Assembly: GCA_020438245.1 (NCBI GenBank)
Contig: JAGQUY010000379.1
Location: 1 to 9,834 of the forward strand
Direction of reading: 5' to 3'
Source: Bacteroidota bacterium
GTDB taxonomy: Bacteria; CLD3; SB21
DNA length: 9,834 nucleotides
A program made the position numbers and the translations under genes. Below the pieces are notes generated by a model. That model saw only the letters and a program-made list of their open reading frames with translations. It did no database searches and was not told the origin of the DNA. Shown here piece after piece: positions 1-8,092 of the stretch. How positions within the stretch are numbered: the stretch's first letter is position 1; each line of letters starts with the position of its first letter.

Positions 1-782
1 GAGAAATAGCAAAGCAAGCACATCTGAGTGAGTTTCACTTTCAAAAAATATTTACCCGCTGGGCGGGCATTAGTCCCAAGAAATTTCTGCAGTTCTTGAC
101 CAAAGAGCACGCCAAGTCGCTGCTTGATCAATCGAAGAACCTGTTGGAGGTGACTTACGACAGCGGGCTTTCAAGCCCGAGCCGCCTGCACGATCTGTTT
201 GTAACGACCGAGGCACTGACTCCCGGAGAATATAAATTGCGTGGAGAAGGGTTGGAAATTTCCTACGGTTTTCACGCCACGCCTTTCGGACAAAGTCTGA
301 TTGGGGTGACGGACAAAGGGATATGTTATCTGGCCTTTGACGATGGTTCAGGGCTGTCCGGCTTGCTTTCCGATATGCAAACCCGATTTCCAAAGGCGCG
401 ACTTACAAAGGATATCAAAAAGACAGAACCCCATGTCAAACGTATTTTCACAGGTAGGGGGAAATCCCATATGCATTTATTGGGATCGAGTTTTCAAATC
501 AAGGTATGGGAGGCTCTAATGAAGGTTCCCGCCGGCCAGCTTACAACGTATCAGTCAATCGCCAAGTCTATCGGCAGGCCGACGGCTTCCCGTGCTGTTG
601 GTGGAGCTGTGGGAGGGAATCCGATTGCGTATTTGATTCCGTGTCACCGTGTGATTCGCAGTGTTGGTGAATTTGGCAACTATCGATGGGGGGCGGAACG
701 CAAGAAAATAATACTGGGTTGGGAGTTTTCCGTGGATCAACGGCTGAGCAATTACTCCATTGTGGCACAGAATGCATTTTAA
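1..782 (+). CDS. ada: Ada-type regulator/O6-alkylguanine-DNA methyltransferase (5' end outside window)
   Basis: The protein transfers alkyl groups from O6-alkylguanine (or O4-alkylthymine) to its own cysteine, repairing DNA in a suicidal reaction. The reading frame is open from base 3 with no stop back to the window edge, so the gene starts upstream and about 259 residues are visible. The first ~40 residues (EFHFQKIFTRWAGISPKKF) are the second helix-turn-helix of an AraC-type domain. After a linker comes the MGMT domain: SFQIKVWEAL, the DNA-binding wing RAVGGAVGGNPIA, and the active-site motif IPCHRVIR with its cysteine codon at 642-644, then NYRWG. An 18-residue tail follows the usual end of the domain. 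The order HTH then MGMT matches Ada/AdaA-like bifunctional proteins, which activate their own repair genes when alkylated. Whether an N-terminal phosphotriester-accepting Ada domain exists cannot be seen. A TTG at 96 is in frame but lies inside the HTH and is not the start. Confidence 0.95.
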   Translation, partial: EIAKQAHLSEFHFQKIFTRWAGISPKKFLQFLTKEHAKSLLDQSKNLLEVTYDSGLSSPSRLHDLFVTTEALTPGEYKLRGEGLEISYGFHATPFGQSLIGVTDKGICYLAFDDGSGLSGLLSDMQTRFPKARLTKDIKKTEPHVKRIFTGRGKSHMHLLGSSFQIKVWEALMKVPAGQLTTYQSIAKSIGRPTASRAVGGAVGGNPIAYLIPCHRVIRSVGEFGNYRWGAERKKIILGWEFSVDQRLSNYSIVAQNAF

Positions 783-865
783 AAATCTATAAAAAACACC
801 ACTCTACGCTGTAACTTTTCCCAAAAAATTCGTATAAGATTTCGTCCAAACATCAAGGCGACCCA

Positions 866-932
866 ACCCGCCTGGTGTAGTGGATAATCATTTGGTATTT
901 GGAGCTGGTATGCTCAAGATTCAAGCTCCGTC
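866..932 (+). pseudogene. Decayed tRNA-like sequence, probably from tRNA-Gln(UUG)
   Basis: This stretch resembles a tRNA but cannot fold as a working one. The clearest part is a D-arm: TG (positions 8-9 of a tRNA) at 873-874, then GTGT AGTGGATAA TCAT at 875-891 with the expected A14, GG and A21. An anticodon-like arm follows, with loop ATTTGGA at 897-903 (anticodon TTG, Gln, after a conserved T). Its stem TTGGT/GCTGG pairs almost only by G-T wobbles. A T-loop-like ATTCAAGC at 919-926 lacks a proper stem. No 3' strand complements the presumed acceptor ACCCGCC, and there is no CCA. Frame choice for the anticodon is ambiguous by one base (UUG or UGG). The simplest reading is a degraded tRNA copy or fragment; chance resemblance is possible. 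Confidence 0.3.
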
Positions 933-962
933 ATCTTATTTATACACATCACTTCTTTTTTC

Positions 963-967
963 GGAGG
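963..967 (+). promoter_or_regulatory. Ribosome binding site of the tricorn-like gene
   Basis: GGAGG lies four bases before the ATG at 972. It supports this ATG as the start, which also gives a clean signal peptide. Confidence 0.8.
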
Positions 968-971
968 TACC

Positions 972-3900
972 ATGAAAGCGCTTTGGATGTTGCTTTTGGT
1001 TTCATCGTTGTGCATTGCTCAAGATGAAACGTTGCTGCTGAGATTTCCCGCTACGGACGGTCAACAGATCGTTTTTTCGTACGCGGGTGACTTATACACC
1101 GCAGGTATTGATGGCGGACAAGCCCGAAAACTAACCAACAATGACGGCTACGAGATGTTCCCCCGGTTTTCGAACGATGGAAAGTGGCTGGCTTTTACCG
1201 GGCAATACGATGGCAATACGGAGGTTTACGTGATGCCCTCTACCGGCGGAGAACCCCGGAGGTTGACCTACACCGCTACACTCGGGCGGGATGACGTCTC
1301 TGACCGAATGGGTCCAAACAACCTTGTCATGGGTTGGAAAAACAAATCTTCCGAAATCATTTTTAGATCGAGAATGAAATCGTTCAACTCCTTTATTGGA
1401 CAGCTTTTCACAGTCGGTCTTGATGCCGAAATGCAAAAAGAACTCCCTCTTCCAAAAGGCGGCTTTTGTTCTTTTTCTCCGGATGACAAGAAAATGGCCT
1501 ACAATCAGATTTTCCGTGAATTCAGAACCTGGAAACGTTATCGCGGGGGCATGGCCGACGAAATCTGGATTTATGACTTTGATTCTAAAAAAACCGAAAA
1601 GATTACCGACAACGACGCCTCCGATCTTTTTCCCATGTGGAGCGGTAACCGGATTTACTTTATTTCTGACCGCGAAGATACCAAGAAGATGAATCTGTAT
1701 GTTTATGATCTAGGATCCAAAGAAACGAAAAAACTGACCTCGTTCACCGATTTTGATATCGAGTTTCCGTCGATAGGCAAAAACTTCATCGTGTTTGAAA
1801 ACGGCGGTTCCATTTATCGGTTTAACACACAGAATGAACAATTGACCAAACTTGTGATCAAGGTAGCGGATGATCTTGCCGGAGGGCGCGGAGGATTGGT
1901 CAACGTGAGTCGCAGCATCACCAACTACGAAATAGCCCCCGACGGAAAACGCGCGTTATTTGGAGCCCGCGGGGAGGTCTTCACCGTTCCAGTAAAAAAT
2001 GGTATTACCCGCAACCTGACCAATTCTTCAGGCGTGCACGAGCGCAATTCCAAATGGTCTCCCGACGGGAAATGGATCGCTTATATCGGGGATGCCTCTG
2101 GTGAAAACGAAATATATATGATCGCACAGGATGGAAGCGGAAAGCAAACCCAACTGACCAGGAACGCGGACACATACTACTACCAAATGTACTGGTCGCC
2201 GGATTCGAAGAAGTTGCTCTGGGCGGATAAAAAGCTCCGATTGCGCTATATAGATGTAGATTCCAAGGCCGTCACCGAAGTGGATCAGGCCGAATACTGG
2301 GAATTCACCAACTATGCATGGTCACCGGACAGCAAATGGATTGTTTACAGCCGTAATGAGGATGATCAGATGAACAGAGTCATGCTCTATTCACTTGACC
2401 AAAAGAAATCATACCCGGTTACCGACGGGTGGTACACAAGTGGCGATGCCAATTTTTCCAGCGACGGAAAGTACATCGTGTTCGGTTCCAATAGAGATTT
2501 TAATCCTATTTACAGCTGGACGGAATGGAATCATGCTTATGAAGATATGGCCAGAGTCTTTCTGGTTACCTTGGCCAAAGACACCGAATCGCCATTCAAG
2601 CTGAAAAATGATGAAGTGGAGATTAAGAAAGAAGCGGACAAGTCGGAAAAGAAGGAATCAAAAGACAAGAAAGACGGCGACAAAAAGGAAGTCGAAGTTA
2701 AAGTGGATATCGATGGACTTGTAGATCGAATCATCGGGCTCCCGATTCCCTCAGGCAACTATTATAACATTGCCTGTGTTGACGGGAAGGTTTATTACAA
2801 TCGAAAATCGTCCGGTGATGACAAACCGGTGTTGCTTGTCTACGATCTCAAAGATCAGAAAGAAACGGAAATCGGCCAGATCAACGGTTACGAAATATCA
2901 GCAGATACTAAGAAGATGTTGGTGAACTCCGGGGGTAACTACTATATCATCGATTTACCAAAGAGCAAAGCCGATCTCAAAGAAAAGATTGACGTGTCTG
3001 CAATGGAGATGACTCTTGATCGACGTGCGGAATGGAAGCAAATTTTCAATGAATCCTGGCGTCAGATGAGGGACTTCCTCTATTTGCCAAGCATGCATGG
3101 GGTTGATTGGCTTGGCATGCGAAAGAAATATGAACCTCTCGTTGCCCACGTCAATCATCGCAACGATTTGACCTATGTCATCGGTGAGATGATCGGGGAG
3201 ATCAATATAGGTCATGCGTATGTCGGCGGAGGAGAGCGTCCCGCGGTGCAACGAATGAATATGGGCCTGTTGGGCGCTGAGCTTGACCGGGATGCGGCAT
3301 CCAAATATTACCGAATTCGAAGAATCATCAAGGGTGAAAATTGGCGAAACGAAGTTCGGTCGCCCCTCACCGAGGTTGGGGTGGATGTGGCGGAAGGTGA
3401 TTACATCGTTGCAGTGAACGGCAAACCAACCAACACGGTTTCCAACTTCTACCAACTCATGATGAATACCGCCGGAAAACAAATCATCCTTTCCGTGAAC
3501 AGCAAGCCCTCAAGTGACGGCGCACGGGAAGTCTCCGTCAAACCGGTGGACGATGTATCCGAGCTTTATTACTATGACTGGGTGCGTTCCAATATCGAAA
3601 AGGTGGCCAAAGCAACCAACGGACAGGTGGGCTACATTCACGTACCTGATATGGGTGTCCACGGTCTGAACGAGTTTATCAAATATTTTTATCCTCAGCT
3701 TCGAAAGAAAGGTCTTATCGTCGATGTCCGTGGCAATGGCGGAGGAAACGTGTCGCCCATGTTGATTGAGCGCCTGCGCCGCGAGATCATGATGGTGGAT
3801 ATGGCGAGAAACGTCAAACCGGTTCCCGATCCATATGCCACGTTCATGGGTCCGATGGTGTGTCTATTGAACGAGCATTCGGCCTCTGACGGTGATTTGT

Positions 3901-4223
3901 TTCCGTATCGGTTTCGAAAGATGAAGCTGGGTAAGTTGATTGGCAAGAGAAGCTGGGGTGGTGTCGTCGGAATCCGAGGCTCACTGCCTCTGGTAGACGG
4001 CGGTTTTCTAATGAAGCCTGAGTTTGCAAGCTACGATACCGAGGGAAAAAACTGGATTATTGAGGGCCACGGCGTGGATCCCGACATCGTCGTGGACAAC
4101 GATCCCGCCAGAGAGTATGCGGGAATCGACGACCAATTGCTCAAAGCCGTTGAAGTTGTGGAACAGGAAATGAAGAACAAACCGGTTGAGTTGCCGAAGC
4201 CGCCGGTCGATCCGAAAAAGTAA
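972..4223 (+). CDS. Exported tricorn-like protease (beta-propeller, PDZ, S41 serine peptidase)
   Basis: The product has 1083 residues, the usual size of tricorn protease, a serine peptidase that cuts peptides entering through a propeller. Residues 1-16 form a signal peptide (cleavage likely after CIA), so it acts outside the cytoplasm; no lipobox is present. About residues 20-540 hold PD40/WD40-like blades, e.g. SPDGKWIAY and SPDSKWIVY motifs each followed by a strand and a TxLT-type end. A highly charged Lys/Glu linker covers 543-579, then more propeller to about 675. The catalytic part has His709 in MHGVDW, a PDZ domain at about 765-845, and the S41 core from about 887 with Ser972 in NEHSASDGD as nucleophile and Glu1031 in IEGHGVDPD. 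These match the His, Ser and Glu of the tricorn active site. It is the first of three peptidase genes in a row. Specificity is not deducible. Confidence 0.93.
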   Translation: MKALWMLLLVSSLCIAQDETLLLRFPATDGQQIVFSYAGDLYTAGIDGGQARKLTNNDGYEMFPRFSNDGKWLAFTGQYDGNTEVYVMPSTGGEPRRLTYTATLGRDDVSDRMGPNNLVMGWKNKSSEIIFRSRMKSFNSFIGQLFTVGLDAEMQKELPLPKGGFCSFSPDDKKMAYNQIFREFRTWKRYRGGMADEIWIYDFDSKKTEKITDNDASDLFPMWSGNRIYFISDREDTKKMNLYVYDLGSKETKKLTSFTDFDIEFPSIGKNFIVFENGGSIYRFNTQNEQLTKLVIKVADDLAGGRGGLVNVSRSITNYEIAPDGKRALFGARGEVFTVPVKNGITRNLTNSSGVHERNSKWSPDGKWIAYIGDASGENEIYMIAQDGSGKQTQLTRNADTYYYQMYWSPDSKKLLWADKKLRLRYIDVDSKAVTEVDQAEYWEFTNYAWSPDSKWIVYSRNEDDQMNRVMLYSLDQKKSYPVTDGWYTSGDANFSSDGKYIVFGSNRDFNPIYSWTEWNHAYEDMARVFLVTLAKDTESPFKLKNDEVEIKKEADKSEKKESKDKKDGDKKEVEVKVDIDGLVDRIIGLPIPSGNYYNIACVDGKVYYNRKSSGDDKPVLLVYDLKDQKETEIGQINGYEISADTKKMLVNSGGNYYIIDLPKSKADLKEKIDVSAMEMTLDRRAEWKQIFNESWRQMRDFLYLPSMHGVDWLGMRKKYEPLVAHVNHRNDLTYVIGEMIGEINIGHAYVGGGERPAVQRMNMGLLGAELDRDAASKYYRIRRIIKGENWRNEVRSPLTEVGVDVAEGDYIVAVNGKPTNTVSNFYQLMMNTAGKQIILSVNSKPSSDGAREVSVKPVDDVSELYYYDWVRSNIEKVAKATNGQVGYIHVPDMGVHGLNEFIKYFYPQLRKKGLIVDVRGNGGGNVSPMLIERLRREIMMVDMARNVKPVPDPYATFMGPMVCLLNEHSASDGDLFPYRFRKMKLGKLIGKRSWGGVVGIRGSLPLVDGGFLMKPEFASYDTEGKNWIIEGHGVDPDIVVDNDPAREYAGIDDQLLKAVEVVEQEMKNKPVELPKPPVDPKK

Positions 4224-4244
4224 ATCGAATCAATTCGAACAAGC

Positions 4245-4325
4245 CAAAGTGACACGGAGAGTCCAAGAAGAAATTCTGGATTAGTTTTTTCGAGTTGGTT
4301 CCAGTGTCACTTTGCCTCTGTGACA
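4245..4325 (+). repeat. Inverted repeat set able to form competing hairpins between two peptidase genes
   Basis: CAAAGTGACAC (4245-4255) is perfectly complementary in reverse to GTGTCACTTTG (4304-4314), an 11-bp stem with a 48-base loop. The same middle arm can instead pair downstream: TGTCAC (4305-4310) with GTGACA (4320-4325) around a 9-base loop. The two pairings exclude each other. Inside the large loop a weak bulged hairpin (TCCA-GAA with TTC-TGGA, 4262-4280) is followed by TTAGTTTTTT (4281-4290), reminiscent of a weak intrinsic terminator. The set ends 11 bases before the ribosome binding site of the next gene. It may modulate read-through or translation of the downstream pair; that role is inferred. 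Confidence 0.6.
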
Positions 4326-4336
4326 TGAAAAAGAAT

Positions 4337-4340
4337 GGAG
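4337..4340 (+). promoter_or_regulatory. Ribosome binding site deciding the start of the M49 gene
   Basis: GGAG is five bases before the ATG at 4346. In-frame upstream candidates (TTG at 4295, ATG at 4325) have no such site and would bury the lipoprotein signal. Confidence 0.65.
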
Positions 4341-4345
4341 AAAAA

Positions 4346-5995
4346 ATGAAAGTCATCAACCTCATTGTCCTGGCGTTTATTGCCACGGCCTGTCAAAAAC
4401 CCAAAGAAGCCATGAATGAAACCTCCCTGCGAAAAAAAATCGAAGCGTTTGCACCGGTTGAGATAACAGTGGACATGAGCTCTCTATCTCCCAGGCAGAT
4501 CGAATTGGTTAAAACGCTCGTACAGGCATCGCAATATGCCGATCAAATCTTCTGGAAGCAGACATCCTTTGATGCCAATTCGACACGTCAGATGCTGCTT
4601 TCCAAAAACGATGCAGCCTCAAAAGAGGCGCTTGAGTATGTGATGATCAACTACGGACCGTATGATCGGGAAGACCGTAAACGGTTTGTCGGAGAAGGAC
4701 CGGCGGAACACCCGGACGGAGCGGCGTTTTATCCGGCGGACATGACAAAAGTGGAATTTGAGAAGTTTGTCAAAGAGAATCCTGCCATGGAAAAGGAATT
4801 GACCGGATTGTACACCGTGATTGTGAGAGACGGAGGACAGCTGAAGGCCGTTCCGTATCATGAAATGTACAATGCCGAGGTGACGGCCATGGCCGAGTTG
4901 CTGAAAAAAGCATCCGAACTTGCGGACAATGAATCGCTGAAGAACTATCTGGCTGCACGAGCCATCGCAGTGACTACCGACGACTACTACGACAGCGATC
5001 TGCTGTGGATGCAGCTCAAAGACAATGACGTCGATGTCGTGATTGGTCCTATTGAAAACTATGAAGACAACCTGTTTAATTACAAGGCCGCGTATGAAGC
5101 GGCGGTCATGATCAAGGATCCGAAAGGCACAGCCGATCTGCAGGTCTTCAAGTCCCATATTGATGCGCTCGAACAAAATCTGCCCGAGAAAAAGGAATAT
5201 ATTCGCAAGACGGCCGGCAAGGGGAATGTTCTGGAAGTCGTGAACATAGCCTATTTCGCCGGTGATTTTCAGAAAGGGATTAAGACCATTGCTGCTTCGC
5301 TACCCAATGATTCACGGGTTACTGAAAAATTTGGCGGCAAAAAGCAAATGTATAAGAACATCATGGAGGCCAAATTTAACACCATCCTGGTGCCCATCGG
5401 ACAGAAACTGGTTGCAGAGGAGTTTCAGTCCTATATAGATCGGGATGCGTTCACCACGTTTGTTACCATGCATGAAGTGTCGCATACGCTGGGTCGTCAG
5501 ACGGTCTTTGGAGATGAATCCAAAGACGTTCGGATGGCCATGAAAGATCTGCATTCGGCTATTGAAGAAGCCAAGGCCGATGTCTTGGGCATTTACAATA
5601 TGGACTATTTCCACAAGAGCGGCATGTACAACGACGAGGAAATGAAGAAGTTCTACGTGACCTATCTGGCCGGATTGTTCCGATCCATTCGCTTTGGGGC
5701 AGAAGAAGCACACGGCAAAGCCAACATAGCTCAAATGGTATACCTGAAAGAAAAAGGAGCTCTGGGCAGAAACGATAAAGGTCAATGGGTCGTCCACTTT
5801 GACAAATTTCAGGATGCGGTTGCTTCTCTTGCAAAAACAATCCTGGAACTTCAAGCGGAAGGCAACTATGACGGAGCACAGACCTTTCTAACCAAGTATG
5901 GTGCATTGACGGACGACATCAAGGGTGACTTAGGGAAGTTGCTCGATATTCCCAGGGATTTGAACACCTCGTACTCTATTACGAACAAACTATAA
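4346..5995 (+). CDS. Dipeptidyl peptidase III-family (M49) metallopeptidase, putative lipoprotein
   Basis: From the ATG at 4346 the product has 549 residues. M49 enzymes are zinc peptidases that release dipeptides from the N-terminus of short peptides. The zinc site is visible: HEVSH at 376-380 (His376, Glu377, His380) followed by EEAKAD at 407-412, where the second Glu (408) should be the third ligand. This order and spacing fit DPP III, whose classic motifs are HEXXGH and EEXXAE. The five-residue HEXXH form here is the atypical variant, which I recall from the DPP III of Caldithrix abyssi. The N-terminus (hydrophobic stretch then IATAC, Cys16) looks like a lipoprotein signal, so the enzyme is probably anchored in an envelope membrane, unlike the cytosolic eukaryotic enzyme. 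The chosen start has a good ribosome site. The next gene follows after 11 bases. A less specific label, M49-like zinc hydrolase, would be the fallback. Confidence 0.85.
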   Translation: MKVINLIVLAFIATACQKPKEAMNETSLRKKIEAFAPVEITVDMSSLSPRQIELVKTLVQASQYADQIFWKQTSFDANSTRQMLLSKNDAASKEALEYVMINYGPYDREDRKRFVGEGPAEHPDGAAFYPADMTKVEFEKFVKENPAMEKELTGLYTVIVRDGGQLKAVPYHEMYNAEVTAMAELLKKASELADNESLKNYLAARAIAVTTDDYYDSDLLWMQLKDNDVDVVIGPIENYEDNLFNYKAAYEAAVMIKDPKGTADLQVFKSHIDALEQNLPEKKEYIRKTAGKGNVLEVVNIAYFAGDFQKGIKTIAASLPNDSRVTEKFGGKKQMYKNIMEAKFNTILVPIGQKLVAEEFQSYIDRDAFTTFVTMHEVSHTLGRQTVFGDESKDVRMAMKDLHSAIEEAKADVLGIYNMDYFHKSGMYNDEEMKKFYVTYLAGLFRSIRFGAEEAHGKANIAQMVYLKEKGALGRNDKGQWVVHFDKFQDAVASLAKTILELQAEGNYDGAQTFLTKYGALTDDIKGDLGKLLDIPRDLNTSYSITNKL

Positions 5996-6006
5996 AGAGA
6001 TCCACC

Positions 6007-7944
6007 ATGCGACATTTAACAGTAATTCTTCTATTTACGTCGATCATGTCGGGATTTTTGCGGGCCCAGGACGACGTTGTTCGTCCCGGCGACAACCTGA
6101 TTCTGGACGGTGTGCCGGACGTGCCGGCCGCGCTTGCCGAAAAGTTGACCAAGTACAGTGAATTTCGCTCCGCCAGCATGAGAAGCTGGCACCCTACGGA
6201 GAGAAAGATGATCATTGGGACCCGATTTGGAGAAACCAGCCAGTTGCATCTTGTAGATCATCCGGGCGGTGCAAGACAACAGTTGACGTTCTTCAATGAG
6301 ACTGCCCGAGGAGGATACTTTGATCCGATTGCCGGAAAGTTCTTTCTCCTTATGCGGGACATCGGTGGGTCCGAGAACTACCAGATATTCCGATATGAAA
6401 TGGAAACGGGCGTCACGACTCTTTTGACAGACGGCAAATCGAGAAATACGGGCGGATTATGGAGCAATAAAGGCGATCGAATCGTTTATCAGTCAAACCG
6501 CCGGAACGGAAACGATATGGATATCTGGGTGATGGATCCAAGGGACCCTTCCAGCGACCGTCTTGCGTTTGAACAGGAAGGGGGCGGGTGGTTTGTTATG
6601 GACTGGTCGCCCGACGACACGCGGCTTCTGGTAATGAACTATATATCTGTAAATGAGAGTTATTTGTGGGATTTCAATCTCGTCACCAATACAAAAACCA
6701 ATCTTACACCCAAAGGCAAAGACCCGGTTTCCTATGGGGGCGGGGCATACACCGCGGATGGAAACGGACTCCTGGTTTCCACAGATGCCGGTTCGGAGTT
6801 CCAACGATTGGCGACTCTTCAAATTGCTTCCGGTAAAATGAATTTCCTGACCAGTCACATCCATTGGGATGTCGACAACTTCTCCATTTCAAAGAACAGA
6901 AATCGGGTTGCTTTTGTGACCAATGAAGACGGAGTTCATGTTCTTCATACGATGGAACTTACATCGGGCAAGGAAATCAAATTACCCTCGATGCCGATCG
7001 GCGTGATGGGCGGAGTCGATTGGAGGGCGGACAATAATGAAATCGCCTTTACGTGGGGCTCTCCGCGTACTTCGTACGATGTGTATTCCATCGACATAAA
7101 AAAATCAAGAATTGAACGATGGACGTTCAGCGAGACGGGTGGAGTTCAAACGGAGCGTTTTACAGAACCGTCCCTTGTCAAATGGAAGAGTTTCGACGAC
7201 AAAACCATCTCAGGATTCCTCTACCGGCCTGCGAAGCAATTTGCCGGAAAGCGGCCTGTTGTCATCGACATTCACGGCGGCCCGGAGGCGCAGTCGCAGC
7301 CGTCATTTATCGGTCGGGATAATTATTATTTGAATGAACTCGGAGTTGCAATCCTTTTTCCAAACGTTCGCGGCTCGACCGGATATGGCAAGACGTTCAT
7401 GACCCTCGACAACGGATTTCTGCGGGAAGATTCCTACAAGGACATTGGCGCGCTTTTGGACTGGATCAAAACACAACCCGACTTGGATGCAGACCGAGTC
7501 ATGATCACCGGCGGCAGCTATGGCGGACATATGACGCTTGCTTTATCGACACTCTACAGCGACCGCATCAAGTGCTCCGTTGCGATTGTGGGTATGTCGA
7601 ACCTCGTTACCTTTCTGGAAAACACGTCCGGGTATCGAAGGGATTTGCGAAGGGTTGAATACGGCGACGAGCGTGATCCCAAGATGAGGGAGTACTTGCT
7701 CAAAATCGCCCCGGTGAACAATGCGGAAAAAATCAAGAAGCCGCTTTTCATCATTCAAGGAGCAAACGATCCTCGGGTGCCGGCCAGTGAAGCTGAACAA
7801 ATGATGGCTACCTTGAAAAAGATCGGTACTCCGGCCTGGCTAATGATCGCCAAGGATGAAGGACATGGATTCGCGAAGAAATCCAATCGTGACTATGAAT
7901 TCTATTCAACCATTTTGTTTATGGAAAAATATCTGTTGAATTGA
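6007..7944 (+). CDS. Exported S9-family (prolyl oligopeptidase-type) serine peptidase
   Basis: The product has 645 residues. A signal peptide occupies about residues 1-21 (cleavage likely in FLRA-QDD), so it is exported. Residues ~40-380 form a beta-propeller with TolB/PD40-like blades (e.g. WSNKGDRIVYQSNRR, DWSPDDTRLLVMN). The alpha/beta-hydrolase domain runs from about 395: the oxyanion region DIHGGPEAQS, then NVRGSTGYG, the nucleophile Ser504 in GGSYGGHM, Asp588 in GANDPRVP and His620 in DEGHGF, a complete triad. The closest groups are the S9C acylaminoacyl-peptidase-like and dipeptidyl-peptidase-like enzymes; which bond it cuts cannot be told. It starts 11 bases after the M49 gene with only a weak purine stretch (AAAGAGA) upstream, which suggests one transcript. 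A strong terminator follows, making this the last gene of the unit. Confidence 0.93.
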   Translation: MRHLTVILLFTSIMSGFLRAQDDVVRPGDNLILDGVPDVPAALAEKLTKYSEFRSASMRSWHPTERKMIIGTRFGETSQLHLVDHPGGARQQLTFFNETARGGYFDPIAGKFFLLMRDIGGSENYQIFRYEMETGVTTLLTDGKSRNTGGLWSNKGDRIVYQSNRRNGNDMDIWVMDPRDPSSDRLAFEQEGGGWFVMDWSPDDTRLLVMNYISVNESYLWDFNLVTNTKTNLTPKGKDPVSYGGGAYTADGNGLLVSTDAGSEFQRLATLQIASGKMNFLTSHIHWDVDNFSISKNRNRVAFVTNEDGVHVLHTMELTSGKEIKLPSMPIGVMGGVDWRADNNEIAFTWGSPRTSYDVYSIDIKKSRIERWTFSETGGVQTERFTEPSLVKWKSFDDKTISGFLYRPAKQFAGKRPVVIDIHGGPEAQSQPSFIGRDNYYLNELGVAILFPNVRGSTGYGKTFMTLDNGFLREDSYKDIGALLDWIKTQPDLDADRVMITGGSYGGHMTLALSTLYSDRIKCSVAIVGMSNLVTFLENTSGYRRDLRRVEYGDERDPKMREYLLKIAPVNNAEKIKKPLFIIQGANDPRVPASEAEQMMATLKKIGTPAWLMIAKDEGHGFAKKSNRDYEFYSTILFMEKYLLN

Positions 7945-7967
7945 GTGAAACGACCGAATACCGTTTC

Positions 7968-8000
7968 AGGGGCTGCCTTAAGAGGCAGCCCCTTTTTTTT
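7968..8000 (+). terminator. Strong intrinsic terminator after the peptidase genes
   Basis: GGGGCTGCCT (7969-7978) and AGGCAGCCCC (7983-7992) form a perfect 10-bp GC-rich stem with loop TAAG, extended by an A-T pair, and are followed directly by eight T residues. It lies 24 bases after the S9 peptidase stop and ends the plus-strand unit. Confidence 0.95.
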
Positions 8001-8001
8001 C

Positions 8002-8092
8002 GCAAGAAATTTCTTGCTGTTGGAAGTGTTAACACACCAGTGCAAAGCACAGGTATTATTAAATAAACACTTAGCAACGGCATGCCGCTTGC
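8002..8092. repeat. Cluster of short perfect palindromes in the intergenic region
   Basis: Right after the terminator comes the perfect 16-bp palindrome GCAAGAAATTTCTTGC (8002-8017). It is followed by GTGTTAACAC (8026-8035), a small hairpin CCAGTGC-AAA-GCACAGG (8037-8053, one mismatch), and CGGCATGCCG (8078-8087), which extends through flanking GCAA and TTGC (8074-8092) with one extra base. No convincing gene lies here. The dyads could be operators or structured RNA, or simply a hairpin-rich spacer between convergent units. Confidence 0.6.

Noticed and set aside
810..838. Promoter candidate TGTAAC-17 bp-TATAAG upstream of the tRNA-like sequence
   Set aside because: The -10 is reasonable but the -35 matches poorly, and the region is AT-rich enough for this by chance.
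2955..3482. A 175-codon minus-strand open frame, with similar long antisense frames at 4619-5176 and 5312-5854
   Set aside because: They are shadows of the tricorn-like and M49 genes, whose catalytic motifs are on the plus strand.
4295..4345. Extended start (TTG at 4295 or ATG at 4325) for the M49 gene
   Set aside because: No ribosome site precedes either, they lie within the inverted-repeat region, and they would move the lipoprotein signal away from the N-terminus.
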